From assembly GCA_003153015.1 (NCBI GenBank), contig PMBS01000183.1, positions 1 through 36,098 on the forward strand: a stretch of DNA of 36,098 bases, given 5' to 3'. Under the pieces are notes generated by a model. That model was not told the origin of the DNA and ran no database searches. It worked only from the letters and a program-made list of their open reading frames with translations. The DNA is from Myxococcales bacterium (GTDB lineage: Bacteria; Myxococcota_A; Polyangia; Fen-1088). Below, piece by piece: positions 17,587 to 26,721 of the stretch (positions within the stretch are counted from its first letter, which is position 1; the number at the start of each line of letters is the position of its first letter). The position numbers and the translations under genes were made by a program.

Positions 17587-20061
17587 GTGCCCGGGCGTCG
17601 CAACAGCGCCTGGTTGATTCTGGCAATGGTCGTGGGCGTTGCCCCAAGCGCCCGCGCCGCCGACGTTCCTTCCTCTCCCTTTCGCGGCGTGAAGGTGCCA
17701 GGCAGCGGCGTAGCTGGCGACGCGGACGGAACTTCGGTCGAGCTCAACCCAGGGCAATTGGGCGTCCTTGCGGGAGCATCCAGCGCGCTGGTGGTCGACT
17801 ACTGGGGACATGACGTCCAGCGGCCCGGTCGCGGTGGCGCTCTCATGCTGGGAACGCCGCTGGTTTTTGGCACAGCGCTGGGGGCTGGCTTCCAGTGGCT
17901 GCGTCCGACGTTGCCCGGGATGCCGGGCGACTACCAGAAGCTGCAACTCGGCCTCGGCGTGCGGCTGGGTCGTGGTGCCGGGTTTGGCATGTCGTGGGAA
18001 CACATCTTCAGCACGGGCCTGGCGACGACCAACAGTCTCACCTTCGGGTTGGGCGTGCGGCTCCTGTCCAGCTTGGCTGCGGGCGTGGCGGTGCGCGATG
18101 TGGGGCGTCCGAATAACCTGCCCCGAGAGTGGGATTTCGAGGCGGTCCTGCGTCCCCTGGCCAGCGACCGTCTGGAGATCGCCGGGGGCGTGCGCCTGTT
18201 GCAGGGCGACGAGACGACGGCGCTGCCACGGGCGCGGGTTTCCGCGCGGCTGGCTCGCGGCTTGCTGATTTTTGGCGAGATAGATTGGCCGCGCTACCGC
18301 ACGGCGGAGCCGCAGGTAGGCAGTACGCTGGCGCCGCCGGCGGACTACGCCGCCCTGGTCGGTCTAACCATCGAAGAGGAACGACTGGGCGTGACCGTGG
18401 CGGGTGTGGGCAACTGGCGCGCTGGCGACGAGAACGGCGCTGCTCTGGGCCCGGGCGGTTCAGTCATGCTGCGCTCCTTTGCTACCCGACATGCGCCGCT
18501 TTGGGCCAGATCCTACGTGGCGCGGGTGAAGGTGAGCAATCTGGAGGCGGACCGGAGTTTCCTGGCGCTGGTGGTACGTCTGCGCCAGCTCGGTGACGAC
18601 CCGGCAGTGGCCGCGGTGTTGCTCGACATCGAAGAGCCTGATCTGGGCCTGGGCCGCATCGAGGAGTTGCGCGCGCTGGTTGCGGACCTTCGGCGGCGCA
18701 AGCCCGTGCTCGCGCGCCTTACCCAGCCCGATACCCGTGCCTACTACCTGGCCAGCGCTTGTGACCGCGTGTTCATCGATCCGGCGGTGGGTCTCAACTT
18801 CGGCGGATTCGCGCAGACCGTGACCTTCTACAAGAGCGCGCTTGACCGACTGGGCGTCGAGGTCGATCTGGTGCGCATCGCCGAGTACAAGGGTGCCATG
18901 GAGCCCTTCGTGATGAACGGTCAGTCGGCTCCGGTGGCCGCAAACCGCAACGCCATCTTGGACGACAATTTCGGCAGGCTGCTGGCCGGCGTGGCTGGGG
19001 GGCGCTCGGCGCAGGGGCTCGACCAGGCCAAGGTGCGCGGCTTGGTCGATCAGGCCATGTTCTCGTCGGCGCAAGCGCTGCAGGCCGGGCTGGTGGACAT
19101 GGTCGCAGACGACGACGAGCTGAAGACGGCCGTGGAGCAGAGCCTGGGCCCGCTGCGCGACGCCGACCCGCATCCACGGGATGTGGGCCGTTGGCGTCCC
19201 AGCCGGGTTGCGGTGGTCCTGGTGGACGGGACTTTGATGGACGGCGAAGGCAGCGACTTTCCCTTCCCGTCGAGCGAGATTGCCTGGTCCGATCGAATCA
19301 TCGCCGCCTTGGAGGAGGCGGGCAAGGATCCCTCGGTGCGCGCGATTGTCCTGCGGGTCAACAGCCCGGGCGGCTCGGCCTTGGCTTCTGATCGCATCGC
19401 GCGCGTGCTGGTGCGTTTGCGCAAGTCGGGCAAACCTGTGCTGGCCTCGCTAGGCGACGTGGCGGCATCCGGGGGTTACTACGTGGCGGCGCCGGCCAGT
19501 GAGATCTTTGCCTCGCCTTCGACCCTGACCGGATCGATCGGCATCTTTGGCTTCAAGGTGAACCTGCAGGGGCTGCTCGGCCATCTGGGCATTGCCCGCG
19601 AGACCTACAAGCGCGGGGCCTACGCAGATTTGTTGTCGGTCGGGCATGGCTGGAATGACGAAGAACGAGCCCTCATCTCCAGCCGCATGGAGCAGATGTA
19701 TCGGCGATTTCTCGACACGGTGGCCGAGGGGCGCACAAGCCACGGCGTGAACGCCACGCGCGCCGACGAGCTGGGCCGCGGGCGGGTGTGGACCGGCGCG
19801 CAGGCCGCGGGCGTGGGTCTGGTCGATCGCATGGCCGGGATCAGCGCAGCGATTGACGAGGCCGCTCGGCGCGGCGGCGTGCCGGCGGGCCCGGGCGGCC
19901 TGCCCGAACTGGTGGTGTTGCCGCGGCCCGCGCCGTCGGTGCTGGGCGCGCTTGCCCGTGTCCCGGGCGGTCGCGCGGCGGTGCGCTTGCTGCTGCCACT
20001 TCTGGCCGAGGGCGGTACCGGCATCCTGGCGCGCTTACCCTACGAGATCGAGACTCGGTAG
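17587..20061 (+). CDS. sppA: signal peptide peptidase SppA (67K-like) with N-terminal outer-membrane beta-barrel-like domain
   Basis: Signal peptide after GTG 17587 (VPGRRNSAWLILAMVVGVAPSARA); barrel-like alternating strands; Lys motif IAEYKGAMEPF; Ser motif GDVAASGGYYVAAPAS; TGSIGIFG. ORF-track start 17230 runs through a repeat and is likely wrong. Confidence 0.9.
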   Translation: MPGRRNSAWLILAMVVGVAPSARAADVPSSPFRGVKVPGSGVAGDADGTSVELNPGQLGVLAGASSALVVDYWGHDVQRPGRGGALMLGTPLVFGTALGAGFQWLRPTLPGMPGDYQKLQLGLGVRLGRGAGFGMSWEHIFSTGLATTNSLTFGLGVRLLSSLAAGVAVRDVGRPNNLPREWDFEAVLRPLASDRLEIAGGVRLLQGDETTALPRARVSARLARGLLIFGEIDWPRYRTAEPQVGSTLAPPADYAALVGLTIEEERLGVTVAGVGNWRAGDENGAALGPGGSVMLRSFATRHAPLWARSYVARVKVSNLEADRSFLALVVRLRQLGDDPAVAAVLLDIEEPDLGLGRIEELRALVADLRRRKPVLARLTQPDTRAYYLASACDRVFIDPAVGLNFGGFAQTVTFYKSALDRLGVEVDLVRIAEYKGAMEPFVMNGQSAPVAANRNAILDDNFGRLLAGVAGGRSAQGLDQAKVRGLVDQAMFSSAQALQAGLVDMVADDDELKTAVEQSLGPLRDADPHPRDVGRWRPSRVAVVLVDGTLMDGEGSDFPFPSSEIAWSDRIIAALEEAGKDPSVRAIVLRVNSPGGSALASDRIARVLVRLRKSGKPVLASLGDVAASGGYYVAAPASEIFASPSTLTGSIGIFGFKVNLQGLLGHLGIARETYKRGAYADLLSVGHGWNDEERALISSRMEQMYRRFLDTVAEGRTSHGVNATRADELGRGRVWTGAQAAGVGLVDRMAGISAAIDEAARRGGVPAGPGGLPELVVLPRPAPSVLGALARVPGGRAAVRLLLPLLAEGGTGILARLPYEIETR

Positions 20062-20073
20062 GAAGATGGAAGT

Positions 20074-20262
20074 GCTTTTTCACCACAGAGAGCACAGAGG
20101 CCACAGAGCCGGAGCGGAGGGGAGAATAGCTTTTTCACCACAGAGGGCACAGAGGTCACAGAGCCGGAGCGGAGATAGGAAAGGGTCAGCTCTCCGATCC
20201 GAACCCCTTCTTCCTTTCCGACCTCTGTGTCCTCTGTGCTCTCTGTGGTGAGAAAGCTAGCC
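20074..20262. repeat. CACAGAG-arm element (copy C) with duplicated left arm
   Basis: Left arms at about 20074-20118 and 20127-20172; right arm about 20219-20262 (gacctctgtgtcctctgtgctctctgtggtgagaaagctagcc). Confidence 0.85.
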
Positions 20263-20264
20263 AA

Positions 20265-21353
20265 ATGGTGAGCAAGGTGATCGATAGCCAGAGGCGCGTG
20301 CTGGTTGCCATGAGCGGCGGGGTCGATTCTTCGGTGACGGCCGGGCTGCTGCGCGATGCGGGTTTTGCGGTGACGGGCGTGTTCATGTGTCTGGGCACGG
20401 CCGGCGATCCGGACAGCGATTCGCGCGGATGCTGCTCGCCCCAGGATGCGGCCGATGCGCGCGCGGTGGCGCACAAGCTGGGCATCGAGCTCTATGTGCT
20501 CAATCTCGCCGACGCGTTCCAGCCCATCATCGAGTACTTCGTCGACGAATATCGTCATGGCCGCACGCCCAATCCGTGCATTCCCTGCAACGCCCAGATC
20601 AAGTTCGGGCGGCTCATTGGTCATGCCGACTCGTTGGGGATTCCCTGGGTGGCCACCGGCCACTACGCGCGCATCGCGCCGGTGGGCGGTCGCCTAGCCA
20701 TCTTTCGCAAGTCGCCGCGGCACAAGGACCAGTCCTATGTGCTGTTCGGAATTGCGCGCGAGCTGCTGGGGCGCATTCTGCTTCCCCTGGGCGACATGCC
20801 CAGCAAGGAAAATGTGCGTGCCAAGGCCCGCGTCATGAGCCTGCCGGTGCATGACAAGCCCGACAGCCAGGAGATCTGTTTCGTTCCGGACAACGACTAC
20901 GTCGCCTATCTGAGCCGGCGCTGTCCCGAGACTTTGCAGCCCGGCCCCATTGTTGATTCCGGCGGCAAGGTTTTGGGCCGACATCGCGGCATAGCGGCTT
21001 TCACTGTCGGCCAGCGCAAAGGACTGGGTGTCGCGGGCAAGATTCCTCTCTTCGTCACGCATCTGGATGCGGCCACGGCTACCATCACGGTGGGCCCGCG
21101 CAGCGAGATCCTACACCGCCATTTGCGGGCGACGCAGGCCAACTGGCACTGTGACTTACCGGAAGAATTCGAGGCCACGGTTCAGGTACGCTACAACCAT
21201 GCCGGCAGTCCTGGTCGCGTGCGGGTGACTGGCGCCGCCGCATTCGAAGTCGATTTCGCCGAGCCGGTCATGGCCGTGACCCCGGGCCAGGCTGCTGTGT
21301 GCTACGACGGCGATCGCCTGCTGGGCGGCGGCTGGATCCAGTCGGCGTCGTAG
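20265..21353 (+). CDS. mnmA: tRNA-specific 2-thiouridylase MnmA
   Basis: VLVAMSGGVDSSVTAGLL, GRTPNPCIPCNAQIKFGRL, ATGHYARI, KDQSYVLFG, DSQEICFVPDNDY, GQRKGLGV. Confidence 0.97.
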   Translation: MVSKVIDSQRRVLVAMSGGVDSSVTAGLLRDAGFAVTGVFMCLGTAGDPDSDSRGCCSPQDAADARAVAHKLGIELYVLNLADAFQPIIEYFVDEYRHGRTPNPCIPCNAQIKFGRLIGHADSLGIPWVATGHYARIAPVGGRLAIFRKSPRHKDQSYVLFGIARELLGRILLPLGDMPSKENVRAKARVMSLPVHDKPDSQEICFVPDNDYVAYLSRRCPETLQPGPIVDSGGKVLGRHRGIAAFTVGQRKGLGVAGKIPLFVTHLDAATATITVGPRSEILHRHLRATQANWHCDLPEEFEATVQVRYNHAGSPGRVRVTGAAAFEVDFAEPVMAVTPGQAAVCYDGDRLLGGGWIQSAS

Positions 21354-21392
21354 CTCGCGCTGGTACCGATTTTTGGAAGTCCGTGACTAGTT

Positions 21393-21500
21393 GTCGGTTC
21401 CGGGGCCGGGACCGGCCGCCGGATCGGGTTCCGAATCCGGCCGCCGGATCCGGCACCGGCCACCGGCACCGGATCCGGCACCGGCCACCGGCTCCGGAGA
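21393..21500. repeat. GGNNCC-type hexamer array, intergenic between convergent genes
   Basis: ggttccggggccgggaccggccgccggatcgggttccgaatccggccgccggatccggcaccggccaccggcaccggatccggcaccggccaccggctccgg. Confidence 0.85.
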
Positions 21501-21501
21501 T

Positions 21502-22551
21502 CTAGGGCTTGCCGCCCACCAGTTTGACGCCCTCGGTGACCAGCGAGTCGGTGTCGCCGGTCAGTTTCACCCAACCCAGGGTGGATTCGCTGCGCGCGTA
21601 GAAAACCTTCTTAGGTGCTGACGTCGCACTCGACACGCTCTCGCCTGCTGGGACAGGGGCTTCGGCGACAGCGAGCCAGCCCAGGCTGCGGCCACGCGCG
21701 AAGTAGTCCAGCCGCAGCCTTGCTTGCGGCTCGCCTTCTGCGGGAATCTCACCCTTGCCCAGAGATTCGCTCGGCCAAAGACCGAAGGCGCGCTCGTGCC
21801 AGGTGCGCGCAGCCGGGTCGGGTTTGTCAGGCGCCCCGGTCGAAGCAATTTCCACTCCCCGTCCGTCGGTCGCGCGGGCCACGCGATACTCTTTCTTGGC
21901 CGAGCCGGCGGCCAGCGACACGCGATCGGCATCCTCCAGGCGGAACCCATGCAGATGGCGCTCGACCAGAGCGGTGGCCGCACCCTGGAAATCGCTGAGG
22001 ATGGATCGCGAAACCACGAACACCCGACCGTCGGTCTGGTCGCGCAGGTAGGGATCAGTTCCGCCCACGGGTGCGGGTGCGAGGTCAAAGACACGCCGGC
22101 CAGAACGGGTCACCACGGTGATGTGCTTTTTCGTGGCGACAAGGCCCAGGTCTTTCAACTTGGCCGCGTCCAGCACGCCGAGGGCACGGGTGGCGCGTAG
22201 GGGAGCAAAGCGCTGGTAGAGGGTCTTGGCCGTGTCGCTGCCACGTACCACCCGTTCCGGGGTGGGCTTGCCTGGGGTCGGCGCAGGCGTTGGCTTCTTT
22301 GCTTCCGGTGCCGCGCGACTTGAGAGACGAAGCACAACGAAGCTGCCATTCTCGTCGCTGTCGAGCTGCAGCTCGGCCCAGGTCTTGGCATCCTCATCGT
22401 CGAATCTGACCTTCTCTAACTCGTTCTTGGTAATGTCGAGGACGAACACCTCGCCCGCCTGCAACTCAGGCTGACGCTGCCAGGTCAGGTACGCCGCTGC
22501 CAGGCCCAATAGGGCCAAACCGCCTTGCAGCGCGACCGCCTTGCCGGTCAT
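21502..22551 (-). CDS. DUF4340-type membrane-anchored protein
   Basis: N-terminal TM (ALLGLAAAYLTWQ), VFVLDITKNELEKVRF, DAAKLKDLGL, YLRDQTDGRVFVVSRSILSDFQ; last gene of a Gld-like cluster. Confidence 0.75.
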   Translation of the reverse strand: MTGKAVALQGGLALLGLAAAYLTWQRQPELQAGEVFVLDITKNELEKVRFDDEDAKTWAELQLDSDENGSFVVLRLSSRAAPEAKKPTPAPTPGKPTPERVVRGSDTAKTLYQRFAPLRATRALGVLDAAKLKDLGLVATKKHITVVTRSGRRVFDLAPAPVGGTDPYLRDQTDGRVFVVSRSILSDFQGAATALVERHLHGFRLEDADRVSLAAGSAKKEYRVARATDGRGVEIASTGAPDKPDPAARTWHERAFGLWPSESLGKGEIPAEGEPQARLRLDYFARGRSLGWLAVAEAPVPAGESVSSATSAPKKVFYARSESTLGWVKLTGDTDSLVTEGVKLVGGKP

Positions 22552-24416
22552 GACGAGCCCTCCGAGGTTGGCGCGGGCGGCGGGGTGGGTGCGGCTTTTC
22601 GTCGCGAGGCGCGTCGCCGGACGGCGTAGCCGATGCCCAGCAGCAGAGCTGGCGCGGCGAACACGCTGGCGTAGAACCAGGCCACATCTTGTTTGCGGGT
22701 GTGGCGGACCGGAACGTCCTCCTCGTTGTTGATGGTGCCTGCCAGGCGTTCGTCGCCAGCCAGCCAGCGCACCAGGTTGAGCGCGAATAGGCTGTTGGCC
22801 CGGTTGACGATCAGCTCGTCAGCCAGGGCATCTGAATCAGCCAGCACTAGGGCGCGCCCTTCCTCTTCGGGCGTGGTCCCTTTGCTTACCGCGGCTGCCA
22901 ACTCGTAGGCCTTGCGGGCCTCCTTGCCACCGTCAAATTCGAAGTTGCCGTCGAGGTCGTTCCAGGTGCTGGCCTCGGCGTGAACCACGAAGTTTACGCT
23001 GGGGGCATCGGGCGCAGGTTTGTCCGGCCGGGTGAGCGAGCCCGCCCCGAGGAGAACCAGCGGCAGGCGCAGACCGAACTGGTTGAGCGTCGCCACCGAG
23101 GCGTGGCTGGAGTAGCTACCGGTGGCGATGCCGATGCGGTCAGTTTTCTGCCGGGTCCGTGCCCAATAGATCTGGTCGTTGGCCAGGGTCGTGGCATTGA
23201 AACGCAGAGAAAGCCCGTCGAGCAGCGCGGCCGCAGTATCGCCGCTTTCTGGATCCAGGGCGACTAGCAAGCGTCCTTTGTGGTCGAAGTAGCGCAGCAA
23301 GGAATCCGTCTCGGCCGGCATGATCGGCCGTCTGGGACCCAGCATGAGCAGCAGGCCGGCATCGGCCGGCACCTCATGGCCCAGCCCCTGGGCCAGGCCC
23401 AACTCCTTGGCTTGGAAGCCCAGCTCAGACAAGAGATCGCGCAGCAGGCGCACGCTGGCGCGGCGGTCGGTTTCGCCGATGGGGTCGAAGGAGCGCTCCT
23501 CGTGCCCCTGCACGAAGTAGGCGACGCGGGTGCCGCGCGACACGGTCACCAGGCGTTTGTACACTTCCTGATCGAGAATGCGTAGCTTGCCGCGGGCGCT
23601 TTCCAGTTTGACTGGCACCGCGATCTGTTCCCGCCGTTTGTCGCGCGCCACGAGGATCACGCCGTTGCCCGATACGCCCAGCTCGTGCGCCCGCGCGGGC
23701 TCGACCGCCTGATCGAGCCGGCTCACGCTCAGTTGCGACGACGCGTGGGTCAGATCGGCGAAGTAGTTGGCCACCTCCTCGGCCACTTCATTGGCCGGCG
23801 GAAAGAACAGGTACACCTGCACCGGTTGATCGAGCGCCGCCACCAGTTTCTTGGTCGCGGTTCCCGCCCGGGTGCTGCGGAAGTAGGCCAGGTCGACCTT
23901 CAGGTTGCGCTCGGCAGCGACATAGGCGACGGAAAAGCAGAACACCAGGGCCAGGGCGGTGCCCAGCCCAGACAGCATCGCAGCCCGCACCCGGCGGGTG
24001 TCGAGCACTGGTGCGTGCGCCATGCCGGCCAGCGAGAGTTCGACCAGAAGCACGGGCAGCGTGCCGGCCAGCATGAGCGCCGGCCACAGCACCGCCAGGG
24101 CGCCAGCCAGGCGGGGCATGAGCAGATCCAGGGGACGACCGAAGAGGCGCGCGCCCAGATCCCCGCCGGCAAAATGCAGGACGAGGGCGAGGGCACCGAA
24201 TCCGTAAAGGAGAAGGAGCGTGCGTGCGGTACTGCGAACCCCGGCTTGCGCCTTGCGCGCGCCCAGCCCGCACCACACGGCGGCTCCCAGCACAGAGGCT
24301 ACGCCCACCGCGGTCAGAACCGCGCTGGTTCGCCCAGCGGCAAGGATGCGCTCGCCGACGTAGATGAAGAGCAGGCCAGCGGCGTAGCCCAGCGACGGCC
24401 AGGGTCTTATTGCCAT
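22548..24416 (-). CDS. GldG-like ABC auxiliary protein (ABC_transp_aux family)
   Basis: Multiple TM helices, KVDLAYFRSTRAGTATKKLVAALDQPVQVYLFFPPANEV, AYFVQGHEERSF, LLMLGPRRPIMPAETDSLLRYFDHKGRLLVALDPE, C-terminal TM. ATG 24416 preferred. Confidence 0.83.
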   Translation of the reverse strand: MAIRPWPSLGYAAGLLFIYVGERILAAGRTSAVLTAVGVASVLGAAVWCGLGARKAQAGVRSTARTLLLLYGFGALALVLHFAGGDLGARLFGRPLDLLMPRLAGALAVLWPALMLAGTLPVLLVELSLAGMAHAPVLDTRRVRAAMLSGLGTALALVFCFSVAYVAAERNLKVDLAYFRSTRAGTATKKLVAALDQPVQVYLFFPPANEVAEEVANYFADLTHASSQLSVSRLDQAVEPARAHELGVSGNGVILVARDKRREQIAVPVKLESARGKLRILDQEVYKRLVTVSRGTRVAYFVQGHEERSFDPIGETDRRASVRLLRDLLSELGFQAKELGLAQGLGHEVPADAGLLLMLGPRRPIMPAETDSLLRYFDHKGRLLVALDPESGDTAAALLDGLSLRFNATTLANDQIYWARTRQKTDRIGIATGSYSSHASVATLNQFGLRLPLVLLGAGSLTRPDKPAPDAPSVNFVVHAEASTWNDLDGNFEFDGGKEARKAYELAAAVSKGTTPEEEGRALVLADSDALADELIVNRANSLFALNLVRWLAGDERLAGTINNEEDVPVRHTRKQDVAWFYASVFAAPALLLGIGYAVRRRASRRKAAPTPPPAPTSEGSS

Positions 24417-25135
24417 CGTCGCGCCTCCAGCACACGGGTGGCCGCGAACAGGGCGAAGTAGGTCACCAGCAGGTAGTAGGCCACGTCGCGCAGATTGATC
24501 ACGCCAGCCTGAAAGGGCGGGAAATGCCGGCCCCACAGCGCCAGGGCGAGGAATACATCGTTGAGCGGCCGCTCGCTCACCGCGGCCAGCAGCCAAACCA
24601 CGATCAGCCCCACCAGCATGGCGCCCGAGATAATGGCCGCCAATACCTGCGAGCGCGCCAGGGCCGATCCGAGCGTGCCGATGGCCAAGGCGGCGCTGCC
24701 CAGCAGCAAGAGCCCCAGATAGCCAGCAGCCACCTGACCAATCGACAACTTGCCGTTGACCATGATTAGGGCGGGCATGAAGGCGGTGGCTAGGGTGACC
24801 ATGGCCAAAAAGGTGAACGCGGAAAAGAACTTCCCCAAGATGATCTCGCGGTCACGCACCGGGGACGAGGTGAGCAGGACCAGGGTGCCGTTTTGGCGTT
24901 CTTCGGCGACCAGCCGCATGGCGAGAAACACCGCTGCGATCATGGTCGTCCCGCTGGAGAAGTAGAAGAAGTCGCTCAGCACCTCAGCCGAGTGCTTGTC
25001 TTGTTGGGCCCCCAGGGCGAAGGCATTCCACAAGATGCCATCCACCAGCAACACCGCGGCGGCGATGATGTACCCGCTCATGGTGCGCAAGTACGACCCC
25101 AGTTCCCGGCGGGCGATGAGCAGGGTGGCTCTCAT
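24407..25135 (-). CDS. ABC-2 type permease (GldF-like)
   Basis: IARRELGSYLRTMSGYIIAAAVLLVDGILWNAFAL, EERQNGTLVLLTSSPVRDREIILGKFFSAF; hydrophobic; overlaps both neighbours. Confidence 0.88.
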   Translation of the reverse strand: MRATLLIARRELGSYLRTMSGYIIAAAVLLVDGILWNAFALGAQQDKHSAEVLSDFFYFSSGTTMIAAVFLAMRLVAEERQNGTLVLLTSSPVRDREIILGKFFSAFTFLAMVTLATAFMPALIMVNGKLSIGQVAAGYLGLLLLGSAALAIGTLGSALARSQVLAAIISGAMLVGLIVVWLLAAVSERPLNDVFLALALWGRHFPPFQAGVINLRDVAYYLLVTYFALFAATRVLEARRWQ

Positions 25136-26067
25136 GACAGCCTCTCGCGGTGGGACAGCTCGATGAAGATGGACTCCAGGCGCGAAGCGCCGCGGTCCAG
25201 ACGCAGCAGTTGATGCCCTGCCAGTACCAGAGCGCGCGCAATCTCGGGACGACAGTCTTCCCGCGCCCGGATCTTGAGCACGGTTTCATGGGCGGCGGAA
25301 TGCGCGATCTGCGCATCCAGCACGCCGGGCACCTTGCGGGCCACTTCGAGTGCCGTGGCAGCGGGCCCGCGCAGCGCCACCTCGATCTCGCCGGCCGTGC
25401 CCAGAGAAGCCGCAAGCTCTTCCTCGGTTCCCTGGGCCACGATCTCGCCTGCCTGAATGACCAGTAGCCGATCGCAGGTTTGGCTGATCTCGGCAAGGAA
25501 GTGACTGGAGATGAGCACGGTGTGCTCGCCGCGCAGGCGCCGGATCAGATTGCGCATCTCAACGATCTGGACCGGGTCCAGTCCGGCGGCGGGCTCGTCC
25601 AGAATCAGCAGGCGAGGGCGGTGAACCAGCGCCTGCGCCACGCCCACCCGCTGGCGATATCCATACGACAAGGTGCTGATGATTTCGTCGTGCATGTCGC
25701 GCAGGGCGAGCTTGTCCTCGCTCTCTTGCACGCGCGCCGGGGCGTCTCGACCGCTGACGCCGCGCAGACGGGCGGCGAAAGCCAGGTACCCGCCCACTGT
25801 CATTTCGTCGTAGAGAGGCGGCACATCGGGCAAGAAACCGATCTTGCGGCGCACCTCGTGTGGCTCGGCCGTCACCTCGAGCCCGTCGACGCGTACCTGA
25901 CCTGAGCTGGGCAGCAGCACGCAACCCAGGATCTTGAGCGTGGTGGTCTTGCCCGCGCCGTTGAGCCCGACAAAGCCGACGACCTCGCCCGGCCGAATGT
26001 CGAAGTTCAGCTCGCGGATCGCCGCACGCGCGCCGAAGTACTTGGTTAGCTCTCGCACCTCAATCAT
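25132..26067 (-). CDS. ABC transporter ATP-binding protein (GldA-like)
   Basis: Walker A GLNGAGKTTTLKIL, signature LSYGYRQRVGVAQAL, Walker B LLILDEPAAGLDP. Confidence 0.95.
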   Translation of the reverse strand: MIEVRELTKYFGARAAIRELNFDIRPGEVVGFVGLNGAGKTTTLKILGCVLLPSSGQVRVDGLEVTAEPHEVRRKIGFLPDVPPLYDEMTVGGYLAFAARLRGVSGRDAPARVQESEDKLALRDMHDEIISTLSYGYRQRVGVAQALVHRPRLLILDEPAAGLDPVQIVEMRNLIRRLRGEHTVLISSHFLAEISQTCDRLLVIQAGEIVAQGTEEELAASLGTAGEIEVALRGPAATALEVARKVPGVLDAQIAHSAAHETVLKIRAREDCRPEIARALVLAGHQLLRLDRGASRLESIFIELSHRERLS

Positions 26068-26242
26068 GATGAAGCTCTACAACTACACAGGGCGGGCTCG
26101 CGGCTGCAACAAGAAATGGGCGAGTTCACCTTCGGCGGGGTAGGTGGGAGGTTGAGATTTGAGGCTGAAGTCGTGCCGCGACATGCGCTCTTCAAACCTC
26201 GGCTGGCCCGAAAACATTCCCAAGGAAACCCGAAATTTCGCG

Positions 26243-26272
26243 ACGGCCGCAGAAGGTCGTAGACGTGGCCCA
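26243..26272. repeat. degenerate copy of AGAAGGTCGTGG-family repeat
   Basis: acggccgcagaaggtcgtagacgtggccca resembles 26477-26524. Confidence 0.4.
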
Positions 26273-26330
26273 CCGCATAGGTGCTAGCCACGGTTTTCTG
26301 GGGATTTGACGGGCAGATGTGCGATCCGGA

Positions 26331-26590
<260 letters not shown>

Positions 26591-26704
26591 GGGGCGGACT
26601 CGCGGGAGACGGTGTGGTTGGCACCCATGAGTGATCACTGCGGCACACGGCCACGAAAACGGCCACGACGACGTCCACGACCACCACCGATCGCTCCGAT
26701 TGGG

Positions 26705-26713
26705 TGCTATAAT
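26705..26713 (+). promoter_or_regulatory. putative extended -10 (TGCTATAAT), 8 nt upstream of GTG 26722
   Basis: gggTGCTATAATtccgcaaaGTG; exact TGN-TATAAT. Confidence 0.6.
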
Positions 26714-26721
26714 TCCGCAAA

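Noticed and set aside
20074-20262. CACAGAG repeats considered as a CRISPR array
   Set aside because: Arms are inverted, not directly repeated at regular spacing with unique spacers; no cas genes nearby.
21393-21500. GGNNCC array considered as CRISPR or a coding Gly/Ser/Pro repeat
   Set aside because: Period is about 6 bp with no spacers; ORFs across it lack starts and conserved context.
23685-24461. Plus-strand 258-aa ORF
   Set aside because: Antisense to the GldG-like gene; Gln/His/Arg-rich shadow frame.
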